Positions 21,291 through 31,916 of a stretch of DNA of 48,687 nt are shown here, piece after piece. The translations under genes and the position numbers were made by a program. The stretch is from Chara braunii. Lineage: Eukaryota > Streptophyta > Charophyceae > Charales > Characeae. Each line of letters opens with the position of its first letter. The stretch's first letter is position 1. The notes under the pieces were generated by a model, which did not search any database, was not told the origin of the DNA, and worked only from the letters and a program-made list of their open reading frames with translations. Location: positions 3,648,234 to 3,696,920 of the forward strand of contig BFEA01000009.1 of NCBI GenBank assembly GCA_003427395.1, in the 5' to 3' direction.

Positions 21291-21920
21291 CCTCCGTTTC
21301 CTTTTCTATCAACATAACGCCCAAGACATTGTCGTCCTGTCTCCGCTTTTTTTGCGATAGTCTCATTTTGACCCACTCCTTCTTGTTGAATGCTTCCTCG
21401 ATCATGATTTCTACCCTCTCTCCCATCCCTTTTATTCGCGCGAAGACCCCCTTTCTGGCACTTTCCTCGAATGATGGTGACCATGTTGCTAATTTCCCCT
21501 TCGGCATGTCACCCCCTGTCCCGATGAGACAGAGCAACTCACCACGCCCCGTCACCAGTTCTTCTATGTCTACCATGTATGTCCAATCATGCAAGTGCAT
21601 CCCTATCATCTCCACATTTGCACATCAAGGTTTTCCAAGGATTATGTCATGGTTTATTTCGTTCATGACGGTCATCCGCTGGAACAACCAAATGGACTCC
21701 CTAACCCCGGTCAAGGGGATTTCCCCACCTGCCCCACAAATGCTTCTGGTTGTCTCTTTGTTTACAACGCATCCCGTAATTTTCGCAAAGTCTCGCTTAA
21801 TGAGCATGATTTCGCCCCTCTGTCTAGCAACGCATTTGTGTGATGACTTGCAATCTGCACTTTTAACTTACCCAAAGGTCGCGCATGAAAACTAAGCTTT
21901 GTTCCTGGTGGCACTCTCAT
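21286..21920 (-). pseudogene. pol: Gypsy aspartic protease, copy B (catalytic site altered)
   Basis: The protease would cut the gag-pol polyprotein. The expected active-site context is present (ASHHTNALLDRGAK), but the residue after the catalytic Asp is Arg, giving D-R-G instead of D-S/T-G. A frameshift follows near 21815, and the next frame continues IKRDFAKITGCVVNKETT and NHDIILGKP. There a TGA at 21625-21627 replaces the Trp of copy A (ILGRPWCANVEMIG). Downstream is MHLHDWTYMVDIEELVTGRG and a basic linker, KKRRQDDNVLG. Three independent lesions make it inactive. Confidence 0.82.
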
Positions 21921-22645
21921 AACTTCACCATCTTCGTGATCTAGCAGGCTTAAACGGATGTTTGAGAAAACTTTCTCAAGGTCTTCTAGGTCCCTGGGAA
22001 TCCTTTGGAGGTTGGCCACTTCTCGCGGTGCCTCCTCTTCCTTCTCTTCTTCTTGTTGTTCCGGCCCTTCATCTATCTCTACTCTTCGTCTTGTCAGCAA
22101 TTGTCTAAGGCCTTTCAGGAGCTTAGGACTCGCCTGCAGCATCGTCTGAAATGAGACTGACACCATGGTCCCTAACAATTTGCTAAGGGTGTCATCGATC
22201 TCGGGCATAATCAGAATAGGAATCTGATACCGGAATTTCTTTTGGGCCGAGGTCGCTTTGTCTATCGGGGCCTCTTCTCTAGGTTTCCCGTAAACCTTCT
22301 CTTGCTCTTGTGCCTCTGTTTCCTGTGGCGCCCCCGGGCCATCCCCTGCCTCCTCCATAACTGCGTCCTACGCGACCTTTATTTCTGTCACTATTGCCTT
22401 GTGGTTACGTTCACCCTATCTCGCCCATCGATTTTGAAAATAAAGTTAGCCTGCGGCCTACGCCCTCGCGCCTGTTCCCAAGCGATTTATGTCGCTAACT
22501 CCGCTTCTATTGTGGCGACGTCAGGATTGTTAAGTGCAATTATAGCACGACGCATCCCTCCCGAGGAGTTCCAATCCACTTTCTCTCCGCGGGGGCCTAT
22601 GATTTCTCCTCGTAGCGTTCTAGAACATCATTTTTGCACGATGTC
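21921..22645 (-). pseudogene. Gag-to-protease linker, copy B
   Basis: The frame 22358-21762 encodes a hydrophilic, Glu/Lys-rich stretch (EEAPIDKATSAQKKFRYQI, RRVEIDEGPEQQEEEKEEEA) leading into the protease. A coiled-coil-like segment, NLQRIPRDLEDLEKVFSNI, is visible. Between 22359 and 22645 the frame is broken and nothing is recognised. Confidence 0.55.
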
Positions 22646-22649
22646 ATGG

Positions 22650-24247
22650 TTGATCCTCGGACATGTTCGCACAATGTGCCCAACCAATGTACAATATTTG
22701 CATTGGTCATTGGCCGGATCTCTCGTATTGAACCCTCGGTTAGCTATTCCGGTCGGAACCACAACTTCTTGCGGTGGGGGAGGGGGGGTCGGGCTACCTG
22801 GGCTTGCATTACCATTAATGCATTTTCCACTCTTTCGATCTTGCTATCTACTCCATGTACGTGCTCATGCAGACTTTTTATTCCTCTTTTCACCTTATCC
22901 TCTGTTTTACCGGTTAGGTTTATGACTTCTCCCTCCTTCAGCAGAGCTAAGGAGTCGGTTACCACCATCTTTTCGGCAATATCTGTTACAGTGTTGAAGT
23001 CGACGTCCCTTGTATTCATGAAATTTGTGGTCTGCTGGTAAGTCGATAGGATCTTATCTTGATCGAACTTGATGAACTGTCTAAGGAAATACTTGCTCAT
23101 TATGCGGTCTGTCACCCCCGGGATCCGCAATGCCATGAGGGTGAATTCTCTAAGGAAATCGTTATATTTTGCGAAAAATTTCCTTTGTACCACAGCCAGT
23201 TCCAACTTTGTGGCCATCTTCTCGGATGCCATGTACCTCCTCATCATTACGTCCCGGACCTCCTTCCAGGATCTGCTGGTCACGACGATAGTCATTGTGT
23301 CCCTCCCTAGGTTCAGTGATACATGCTGCCGTAGGTGGTCCATTTTCTTTTCCTCACTCCACCTTAGCAGTGTTACCAAGTTCTCGTAATCTATTAGGAA
23401 TTTCGTGATATTTGCCCCGTTGAACGTTAACTTCTTCTTGGCATCAGCCATGTATTCCTGATTTTTATTTAGCGCACGCGTGAGTGAAGATACCATTTCT
23501 CTAAGCCCTCCTTCGGATCCCCCTATTTCGTCAGCGGCGCCGGATCCTTGTCCTTCCTTACCGGCTTCCAACCCTTCCCCGACCTTTGTCGTACCTTCCG
23601 GATCAAACCATCCCAACACCCTCTCTCTCAAGCTCCAAAGTGCTTTACACCCTGTTGCGACTATGGGTGAGGTTGCTGGTCGGCTTGCCCCGATGTGTAT
23701 AGCAGGTGGGTTAGTGGCCTTCTCCGCCTCCAGTCTCGGAGATCCCATCCTCTCCTTTCCTTTCTTAGTCGGCGTCTCTCTGCGCTCCCTTGTCCTATCC
23801 TTTCTCCTTTGCATGGTATCATCCTCTCCCCCTCGACCCTGGTTTACCCCTTGTTCCTCGCGTGGCCCTTTCTCCGGTGAAATCCCCCTCGCTCTCATTC
23901 ATCCTCTCTTCCATCAATTTTGCTTCATACTTTGTCGCCCTCCTCTCTATCTCGACTAATTTTTTATGAGCGTCCGTTAGCCTCACTTTCTTTGATAGTG
24001 CCCCTTCCGATGCTCGTGGTGTCGGGCTACCGTTATCCCTATCTCTCCCAGTTTCATGGGTCCCTCGTTTGTTCCCACCGGTTTTCCCTGAGCTTTCTCC
24101 TGTCACAACTTTCTTTCCTCCTTCCTTAGTACCTTCTGGATTTGTCGACTCCCGGTCCCTCACGGTCCCTTCATTCTGCTCTACATCCTTTTCTATGCTC
24201 TGACTTCCCTTGCCTCGTAGACTCCCTACTTCTCCCTCAGTTGCCAT
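22650..24247 (-). pseudogene. gag: Gag with CCHC zinc knuckle, copy B (frameshifted)
   Basis: Gag would form the particle that packages element RNA. The N-terminal frame (24247-23819; MATEGEVGSLRGKGSQS) is charged and low-complexity. A shift near 23880 leads to the frame that ends at 22744, with a capsid-like core: KLTFNGANITKFLIDYENLV, LLRWSEEKKMDHLRQHVSL, SRSWKEVRDVMMRRYMASE and VVQRKFFAKYNDFLREFTL. A second shift in a C7 run (22782-22788) moves to the frame holding a perfect zinc knuckle, CKYCTLVGHIVRTC (C-x2-C-x4-H-x4-C), at 22661-22702. Without that shift the frame stops at LWFRPE. Copy A has lost this whole gene. Confidence 0.85.
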
Positions 24248-24724
24248 CCTTCTTTAATCCTGCACATAGGGAAAAACAAATTCCGGGGTGGCAGACTGCC
24301 CAAAGGTCTTAGGATTTTTAGGTCCTAACTGTCGGTTTCATAGTCTTTATATATTTGTCATTTCAGTATTCCATTTTTCTAGTGGTCATCTCAGGTCTGC
24401 CCCCTTTTTCGGTTCGCGGGGTATCGCCCGCCTTCCCTTTGAAAAACCTGCCGCTTTGGGTCGGTGTTTCGACACTACCGCGCATCGGATCTAAGGTGGC
24501 GTGTCCATGACGGAGTGGGTCCCTATTTTGGGGATGACCTTTTTCTTTCCTGCCCTTGGACACTTCTAGCGCCCTTGGCGATAGTGACCATCCTAGTCCT
24601 GTCCCGATCCATCCTTACATAGAGTAATACTCCAACTGCTATCTTCCGGAGAGCGTTGTCCTCACTACTGTTTTTGTAGTACATCGCTATTTTTCCTCCA
24701 TTAGGCCACCTCCCCGACGTTTTC
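24248..24724 (-). other. Spacer between unknown ORF alpha and gag, copy B
   Basis: Includes a short frame with ALRKIAVGVLLYVRMDRDR at about 24600-24660 that aligns with copy A just upstream of its deletion junction (VVVGVLFYLRTRQEG). No gene is recognised. Confidence 0.45.
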
Positions 24725-25461
24725 TCACACTGATTCCTCAGGCTCGTTTTGTTTGACGGACTCTTCGAACAGTCTAGCCACCCTCGCAAGATAGTTTTCC
24801 CCCATTCCTATTTCCCTAATAATTATCGACTCATATTCTTCATAAGTCAGTCGTGGTGTCTTGAATATCAAAATGTTGATGAGTATTAGCAATTCTCAGG
24901 CCCTATTTCCCCAAAACGACCCGTGTTTTACCGACACATCGTAAAACATTCCCGTTGTCTGCAGCTGGAAATGGTGTACCCGGATTAAGGTCGCATTCAC
25001 CAGGTCTCTTGCCCTCAGGAGGCTTCCGAATACCAAGTCTATCATGAAACGAGGTACTCGACCCGAGTCCTCAGCCCTACATTCCTTCTTCCCCGAATCT
25101 GCTGACTTGTTCGGGCCAATGCCTAGGCCGCTCTCCGAAAGATCGGTAGTAACCTATGTCCCAACGCCATCTTGGTCCCTAGCATGTGCCACCCAATCTC
25201 CGGAATATACAAGGTTCTAGTTACCCTTAGATCGATGTACAAGTCATCTCCTGTCCCTCTATTGAATCTCATGCCGCTCCATAGGCATTCCACCATCATG
25301 AAGGCTTGGTTCCTCCCCAGGGTCACAACTCGCCATTCCACGTCAATCCCTCGAACCTCGTAGCTTGCAGGGAGCGACACCTTCCATCCGTTAGCGCTCT
25401 CTATGGGCGGGCGAGGGTGAGAGGGTCGCCTCGACATTCGGGTGTGCCTCATTGCCATCAC
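24725..25461 (-). pseudogene. Unknown Gypsy-associated ORF, type alpha, copy B
   Basis: Homologue of 4485-5245. The N-terminal half reads HPRPPIESANGWKVSLPASY, RVVTLGRNQAFMMVECLWSG and IPEIGWHMLGTKMALGH. The frame breaks near 25130, then continues in pieces with FYDVSVKHGSFWGNRA, a TGA at 24896-24898 (an Arg or His position in the paralogues), REIGMGENYLARVARLFEES and a stop at 24725-24727. It has the same direction, the same neighbour (beta upstream) and a similar spacing to it (116 bp, against 146 bp in copy A). Function unknown. Confidence 0.6.
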
Positions 25462-25577
25462 CGGTTGGTGGATTCCTACATGGTTCAGAAAAAAAGTAAA
25501 TACCTCAGATTTCCTCTATAGCCCCAGACCTTGCTATAGCCCCTGTTCTTTTCGTCGCCCTTGTTTTTTTTCCCTCT

Positions 25578-26354
25578 CTATTGGACTACCTCCTCCTCTG
25601 GTAGTTCGAATAAATGATAAATGTCGTCTATGTAGGTCATCCCGCAGCTTACTTCGCGCCTAATGACTCCCCACATAGTTTCATCACTTACTAGCGGAAT
25701 CCTTGGTCTCGTTAGTACAACCGCGCGCAAAACGCATAGCATTTCATATCCATGTTCTTCCTCAAATGGCCCCATATTCAGGAAGGCCCGATAATACTCT
25801 CGATGTACCATGGCGTCCTCAAAGTTCAACCTAGGTAGTACTACTACCGCCTGCTCAACGCGATCCACACCTCTCATCCGTCCCAACATGAAGGGCGACA
25901 ATCTCATTCGTACGGTTTCATTTGGCAGGGTGAAGGTTCCTGCCATGACAATTCTTACTTCAGTCGTCCCACTGTCCCGCTCCGGATCCACGAATTCAAA
26001 CCCTTCTCGTAATGTTATCTGCCGAGCCTCTTCAAACATTCGCATGGGATCGCCCCCGGATGCCGAGGTGATCCCAAAGGTGCGCCAACCTTCTTCCGAT
26101 AGGAACAACGATCCCTTGACATGTACGCGTCCCGGAAGGTCCAAGTTCATGCCCCCAAACTCCCCCCTTGCACGCCATTCCAACTCCACTACTAGATACA
26201 CCGTGTCTTCCACCAACTCTGCTCCCACTCAGTCCATTATTGGGTTGCTTACTCCATTCCTTGCCGACATACTTATCTCTACCCTGCCATCTAAATCGCT
26301 TGGTGGCAAAATCCCACGACGTCTGTCTTCCCGAAGTGTCATTCTTCGAGCCAT
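25578..26354 (-). pseudogene. Unknown Gypsy-associated ORF, type beta, copy B (one internal stop)
   Basis: About 259 codons from an ATG at 26352-26354, all in one frame except a TGA at 26229-26231, where copy A encodes Trp (VVDWVGVEL). Visible blocks are VEDTVYLVVELEWRARGEFG, GSLFLSEEGWRTFGITSASG, DPMRMFEEARQITL, VRIVMAGTFTLPNETVRMRL, HREYYRAFLNMGPFEEEHG and MTYIDDIYHLFELPEEE. Because it is nearly intact, it is the best query for this family. No transmembrane segment or catalytic signature stands out. It could be an element-encoded accessory protein or a captured host gene. Confidence 0.65.
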
Positions 26355-26597
26355 CCCGCAACGTCTCACTTTTCACTTTCTTCCAATCGACTGCTGCATC
26401 CACCGAAATTTCATGCTTCCTAGATTCAGTCCTTTCCTATGTGTCCCCCTCGACGGCGGCCATCACCGCCTCGACCGAGGCCGCGCGCCCGAGTTTGCAC
26501 GCGACCACGCCGGGGCCAGGCGGGGGCGCGCGCTGAAAAACAATGCGCTCGCGCCGCCTGCGCACGTCGGCCACTACCACCCTATACAAAAAAAAAA
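26355..26597. other. Spacer leading into assembly gap
   Basis: The part from about 26445 is very GC- and CpG-rich and unlike copy B. It ends in an A run directly before the gap. No gene is supported. Confidence 0.5.
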
Positions 26598-27382
26598 NNN
26601 NNNNNNNNNNNNNNNNNNNNNNNNNNNNNNNNNNNNNNNNNNNNNNNNNNNNNNNNNNNNNNNNNNNNNNNNNNNNNNNNNNNNNNNNNNNNNNNNNNNN
26701 NNNNNNNNNNNNNNNNNNNNNNNNNNNNNNNNNNNNNNNNNNNNNNNNNNNNNNNNNNNNNNNNNNNNNNNNNNNNNNNNNNNNNNNNNNNNNNNNNNNN
26801 NNNNNNNNNNNNNNNNNNNNNNNNNNNNNNNNNNNNNNNNNNNNNNNNNNNNNNNNNNNNNNNNNNNNNNNNNNNNNNNNNNNNNNNNNNNNNNNNNNNN
26901 NNNNNNNNNNNNNNNNNNNNNNNNNNNNNNNNNNNNNNNNNNNNNNNNNNNNNNNNNNNNNNNNNNNNNNNNNNNNNNNNNNNNNNNNNNNNNNNNNNNN
27001 NNNNNNNNNNNNNNNNNNNNNNNNNNNNNNNNNNNNNNNNNNNNNNNNNNNNNNNNNNNNNNNNNNNNNNNNNNNNNNNNNNNNNNNNNNNNNNNNNNNN
27101 NNNNNNNNNNNNNNNNNNNNNNNNNNNNNNNNNNNNNNNNNNNNNNNNNNNNNNNNNNNNNNNNNNNNNNNNNNNNNNNNNNNNNNNNNNNNNNNNNNNN
27201 NNNNNNNNNNNNNNNNNNNNNNNNNNNNNNNNNNNNNNNNNNNNNNNNNNNNNNNNNNNNNNNNNNNNNNNNNNNNNNNNNNNNNNNNNNNNNNNNNNNN
27301 NNNNNNNNNNNNNNNNNNNNNNNNNNNNNNNNNNNNNNNNNNNNNNNNNNNNNNNNNNNNNNNNNNNNNNNNNNNNNNNNNN
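26598..27382. other. Assembly gap of 785 N
   Basis: A continuous run of N. Frames that appear to cross it have no meaning. Confidence 0.99.
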
Positions 27383-28220
27383 TCGAACCAACAGCAGAAT
27401 CGCATCACGAGATTCACCAAATAAGAACACACCAAGAGTTCATAATTGACAATGCTGAAATAGTCCCATCATCATCAACAAAGAACCAGAGTTGATATCC
27501 TATCTGGCGCTCGGCGCCCAGACTACATGTGGCAGATCCTATCTAGCCTATACTATGATACCGAAAGATGACGTCAACAACATTCCCGAAGTACGAGCAT
27601 ATGGCGACCAATGTCGCACGCTTCCAACACCAGGTATGTCTCTCGCCACACTCACAACCTCGTTCCCCAACACACAGATGCCACTAGCACCCAAGGACCA
27701 CCCTGCGCTTCACCCAGCTTACAACAGCGCAACTCAGATATGGCTGTGTGCTCCTACCCTGCTCGCCCGTGAGAGCGTAGGCGCCAGACAGCAAATAGCG
27801 CAGCAGCGCTTGTGCAACATGCAGCCAGCACCCGAATGCCGAATGAGGAGGCAGGCCCTTTGCTATATCGAAGTGGCCTGCCTGCGTCCAGTCCCAGGAA
27901 GCTTCCAGTAGGCCCCGGTAGCCTGAGGCCCAGTACGATCGAGCACAGGCCCGGGGCCTGCGGTAGTTGCATGTGCCCAACTGCCCTTGGCATGTGTGTG
28001 GCCCAGTACCCGTATCCAGCCCAGGGCCTGCTTTCCATTCATTCACACAAACGGCCCAGGGCCTGGGTTTCTTCAACCAACTGGCGCTGCGCAACTGCCT
28101 GAATTTCCTTAGTTGCGCAGAGGCCGAAATAAGGCCCTGAAGGCCTCGTCGGGCCTGCCTTCACTTAGGGCGGCCGACGTGCTGTATAAGAGGGGCCGAA
28201 AGAGGCTCATAGAGGCAGTG
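27383..28220. other. No protein gene; probable LTR body of the chromovirus element
   Basis: No frame is recognised. Imperfect GGCCCAG/CAGGGCCTG repeats occur between 27913 and 28065. If the polypurine tract at 28229-28241 is real, the minus-strand 3' LTR should run downward from 28228 through this region. Its far end was not found and may lie in the gap. Confidence 0.4.
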
Positions 28221-28241
28221 GCCTCACATTCCCTCCTCCTT
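28221..28241 (-). other. Candidate polypurine tract and LTR start
   Basis: On the minus strand, AAGGAGGAGGGAA (28241-28229) is followed directly by TGTGAGGC (28228-28221). A purine tract immediately before TG is the expected 3' LTR boundary of an LTR retrotransposon, and it lies just past the end of the integrase gene. Confidence 0.55.
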
Positions 28242-28264
28242 AGTTCAACAGTCCTCTGAGAAGC

Positions 28265-29815
28265 TCAATCTTCGACCATCGGGCGCTTTCCTTTCTGCAG
28301 AGATTTCTCATATTGAGATACAACTTGAGGAGCGGTCTGCATGAGTTCTTCCCTCGTGAACCAGCGGTCCTCCTTCAGTATGATGTAGGAACCGAACGCG
28401 GTACTGCAGCTTCGGTTTCGGAGGACGTCCCCTGCCTGTAGGTCTCTGAACTGGCAGCTCCCTGTGATCCACGATGTCATCAATGTCCACTTCTTCGTCC
28501 ATGGTTGGGGGCAGCATTGAGCGACGAGAAGGAAACTGATTAGTCTCTTTGAAAGGTGCTAGCTTGGAGGCGTGAAAGACAGGGTAAGTATGGAGATGAC
28601 CAGGGATCTGGATAACATAAAATGGCCCATCCGGATCTATCCCCACGATGTCCAAGACTTCCCAGGGTCCAAAGTACTGGGGCATGAGTTTGCGGGAGAT
28701 CCCGTGCTCCTGTCCCATTTCTGAAGACTTAACCCAGACCCTATCCCCAACCTGAAATGTAGAAGGTCGGCGATGTCTATTTTCAGACTCTATCATTGCA
28801 GCCTGCTCCATCTTCTGCTCATAGCGGTAAGCAAATTCTAAGGTACCTGGTGCAGCAGTGGATTGATTCTAAGGGAGAAGAAAGTCTAGGGGCAGTCTAG
28901 GCTTAAATGTTAGCAGTAAGTTGTTTGGGCTCACCCCGGTGGCGCTGTGTACAGCGTTGTTGTACAAGCTGGCGATGAGAGCAAGCTTCTTATCCCAGTC
29001 CACCTGGTTGGGCTTGATGTAATGCCTCAACAGGTGTTGTACAATGCGGTTCAATTGCTCGGCCTGACCGTTGGCCTCTGGGTGATTCCCAGAAGTCATC
29101 TGCAACTGAGTTCCCTGCTTTGCAGCAGCGACCTTCCACAACTCACTGGTAAACCGGACATCCCTGTCACTTATAATAGACTTCGGTAAACCAAAGTCCC
29201 GAACCAAGTTTTCTTTGAACATTCTGATCATATACTCTGTTCTTGTTGTTTCCGGCATTGCCACTAACCTAGCATACTTGCTAAATCTATCCACAATGAC
29301 AAAGATGTGTCGCATCCCACTCTTGCTGGTGATCAGAGTATCCATGAAGTCCATGGACAGACTCTCACCAGGCCTTTCCGGAATCGGAAGCGGCTTCAAG
29401 AGCCCAAGAGGGGCCTGTGTACGTGGCTTGTTTCTCTGGCAAACTTGACACGTTTCCACGTAAAGCTGAGCATCTCTCATCACCGTGGGCCACCAGAATC
29501 GCTGCAGCAGATTAGCTGCGGTCTTTTTGTACCCAAAATGATCGGTGGCATCATGACATTCTCCTAAAAACAAACTGCGCAAAACTCGCTATTCGGGACA
29601 CACAAACGCTTATTCCCTGCCTTCTCAAGGAACAACAAGCCATTGACCAACTCAAACTCGGCAGAGGTCTTCTTGTCCTTCGCCTGCAATCTGCGTATGA
29701 TCTCAGACATAAACTGGTCCTCGCGATAGGCTTCCACCAAGGACTGAGTAACATCGTCCGTCAGATCGAACTCAGTAATTAGCGCACCCGAGAAATCAGG
29801 TCTAGCTTTCCAACT
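28265..29815 (-). pseudogene. pol: Chromovirus integrase with C-terminal chromodomain
   Basis: From about 29810: the end of an RNase H-integrase linker (RPDFSGALITEFDLTDD, YREDQFMSEIIRRLQAKDK), a one-base frameshift near 29587, the zinc region (HDATDH, CQVCQRNK), catalytic D (SLSMDFMDTL), D (ISDRDVRFTSELW) and E (EANGQAEQLNR), a stop at about 28869, then the GPY/F-type region (PQYFGPWEVLDIVG). The end is chromodomain-like: DIDDIVDHRELPVQ and PKLQYRVRFLHH in one frame, then DRWFTREELMQTAPQVVSQY after a frameshift near 28375. A chromodomain would steer insertion to marked chromatin. RT and RNase H are missing upstream. Confidence 0.87.
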
Positions 29816-31783
29816 GAGATGATCTCACAGTCTCTAGGACAACCCTGCGCTCAAGCCTATCTCTGTCCGTCGCATCTGCAGGTGGCTCATACTCCCAAAG
29901 TACCCTCTGGATCTGGGCCCTCCAATCACTCGCCTCTCTCTCTTGAATCCTGAGGACCGCCTCGGCCTCCTCTAGAGTTTGGGCCTCCCTTCCCTCAACA
30001 ATCGTACGGAGGTCACTCACCACCTCTCTCAGTGCATCGTGCTCTGTCTGCCTAACGCGACTCAACTCAAAGGATCAGATGGCAACTCTCCTCGTGTAAT
30101 CTCTCACCTGCTTTGTCGCCTCTCGCGCTGCTGTGAGGCCACTACCAATATTGGTCCTCTGTAGGGTCAGGTCGTCATACAATACTCTAAGCCCACCAGT
30201 GGGCCGATCCTCCGACAAGTGAGGTCTTGTGGCCTGGCCTAGTCGCTCAAAAGCCAGCCAACCCGAAAAATGTAATGATGGCATCCGTCCCATCTCCTCG
30301 ACTAGCCACGCTTCCCTCCTGACAGGCTCGTGATCTACCGGCCCCTGAGACTCCGGCAAGCTCTCCTGCTCATAAGTCATGGATGCATCCGGGGTACGCT
30401 TCGGGCCTGCCTCAACGTGACCCCTCATGCTGGCCTCACTCCGATCACCATCCCGTTGAGGAGTATTTCCAAAATCTAGAGGTGATGATCCCACTCGCTG
30501 GGTTTGTATGCCCTCTGTAGGATCCTCCCTATCTAGCCCCAAAACCTCGGCCTCAACCTGCTATGTCTCTATATCCATGACCGAAGACTGGGATACCTTT
30601 TGTTACATCTGGCTCCTAGGAGACTCCACATCATATAGCTGGGCAGTCAATGAACCCTCAGGCTCATTTGGCTGCTCAGCCAATCGACTCTCATTCATTA
30701 ATGGCAACCCTTCCAATGCTAAAGGCCTCATCTCACCTCTCTCACCATCCTCCATCCCTGGCTCTGGCTGAGGCTGGTCCTCCTGTCCATCATACCCTGG
30801 CTCACCGTGCATCGACGTTGTCTCTCGCGGCTGCTCTGGCTGAGGCCCCTCGTACTCCTGCATCGGCTCTATGGTGGCAGACCCTATCATAAGTTGTAGT
30901 TCCCCCTGTGGGAGATCTAATGCCATGTCCCGTGTGTCTCTCCACCGATAAGGCCTATCCCTCCTATCCTCCGATGCAGTATCGGAGACCACTCTCTCCG
31001 TGGTATCAATCTTCGTAGGTTGGCCGAAGTAGTCGTCAACACAAGCTGTAGGGAAGTCTCCTCCCCATCCTGTCTGAGCATAGGCTGAGTAGTCCCATCT
31101 GTCCCAGGCGCAATTCCAGGATCGCAGTCTCCAATCCCTATCTCATCCTGACATGCCTTTGGTATTGGCGATGTCCCAATCTCAAGGATAGATGAGTCAC
31201 CTCGTCTCTAAGACCCTACTGGTAAGGCCTCCTTCCCCACATCATCTGTCGGGAGGGCCTTTCCAATATCATCAGTGAGCACCTGATCTCTCTCCTCTAG
31301 ATCATCCCCTCGGTCCTGACGTCCTCGACGCCTGCCTATCCTAGGCCTGCGTGGGATCCCTGGCTGCTCACTCTCTCTCTGCCTCTCTCGCGATCGCCTC
31401 TCATTACTCTCAACCCTCTCTAGTTGTGCCCGTTGACGTGTCCTGAGCTCTGGAATGTAGTCCCTAACCTCTCTGTGCAACCTGCGTCGCCTCCCTGTAG
31501 TGAATGCCCCTCTAAGTGTCACTAGAAGCTCCGCCCAAGTCTGCGTTGTGTATGATATGGTACTCACCTCACGTCTAAGCTCCGGGACAATCTAATGTCG
31601 AACCTGCCTAACCCTCTGTGCCTCAGTCCATCTTTGCCCATCCCCAAAAATGATGAAAATCTCAAGGAACTCATCCAGGTTAGCCCTATCAAACCGCATG
31701 GGCCTACCTTGTCGATCAATCGGCTGAGGCCGCAATCTCAGCATCCGCCTAGCGAACTGCCTCCAATCCAATGACTCTCTCAC
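29816..31783 (-). pseudogene. gag: Gag-like protein of the tRNA-Asp-primed element
   Basis: The frame 31783-31208 carries a capsid-like pattern (FDRANLDEFLEIFIIFGDG, QRWTEAQRVRQV, then IVPELRREVSTI, TWAELLVTLRGAF), broken by a TAG at 31592-31594. An Arg-rich stretch follows. The second frame (30992-29802), with stops at 30603, about 30560 and 30072, encodes a Pro/Glu/Gln-rich region and a predicted coiled-coil-like tail (LREVVSDLRTIVEGREAQTL, EEAEAVLRIQEREASDWRAQ). Its start lies about 110 bp downstream of the primer-binding site, as expected for gag. No zinc knuckle was seen. The assignment rests on position and the capsid-like pattern. Confidence 0.6.
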
Positions 31784-31894
31784 GTCAAAAACACACTATA
31801 TCATGTCCGTAATCACAAAAAGTGTCGTTTTGCCTGGATCATCGTTTTGCACTAAGCCCAAGTCCGTTCACTATGGACCTCGGTAGGCAGCCGA

Positions 31895-31914
31895 GATCCC
31901 CGGCAACGGCGTCA
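31895..31914 (-). other. Primer-binding site complementary to tRNA-Asp 3' end
   Basis: The minus strand reads TGACGCCGTTGCCGGGGATC. The 3' end of plant-type tRNA-Asp predicts TGGCGCCGTTGCCGGGGATC, so 19 of 20 positions match. It starts 2 nt after the LTR end (GCTAGACA at 31917), the normal arrangement for LTR retrotransposons, and gag follows. Confidence 0.85.
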
Positions 31915-31916
31915 CC

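Larger units (their letters stand above)
17940..26354 (-). mobile_element. Degenerate Ty3/Gypsy element, copy B
   Basis: On the minus strand: unknown ORF beta, unknown ORF alpha, gag with zinc knuckle, protease, pre-RT, RT, RNase H, integrase. It is the fuller relative of copy A and supplies the gag segment A lacks. The two copies are clearly diverged at the nucleotide level, so they are separate old insertions and not a recent duplication. LTRs were not identified. The 5' side runs into an assembly gap, and more tandem ORFs could be hidden there. Confidence 0.87.

Noticed and set aside
22744-24247. Host zinc-finger protein
   Set aside because: The CCHC knuckle and capsid-like pattern directly upstream of protease and RT identify it as retroelement gag.
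6871-26231. TGA read as tryptophan (alternative genetic code), because several TGA stops sit at Trp positions
   Set aside because: Many Trp codons in the same frames are TGG, one Trp position has TAG (3910-3912), and CGA-to-TGA also occurs. Deamination decay explains all of them.
25810-27495. Very long open frames spanning 26.4-27.4 kb on both strands
   Set aside because: They are open only because N codons are not read as stops; most of the length is the assembly gap.
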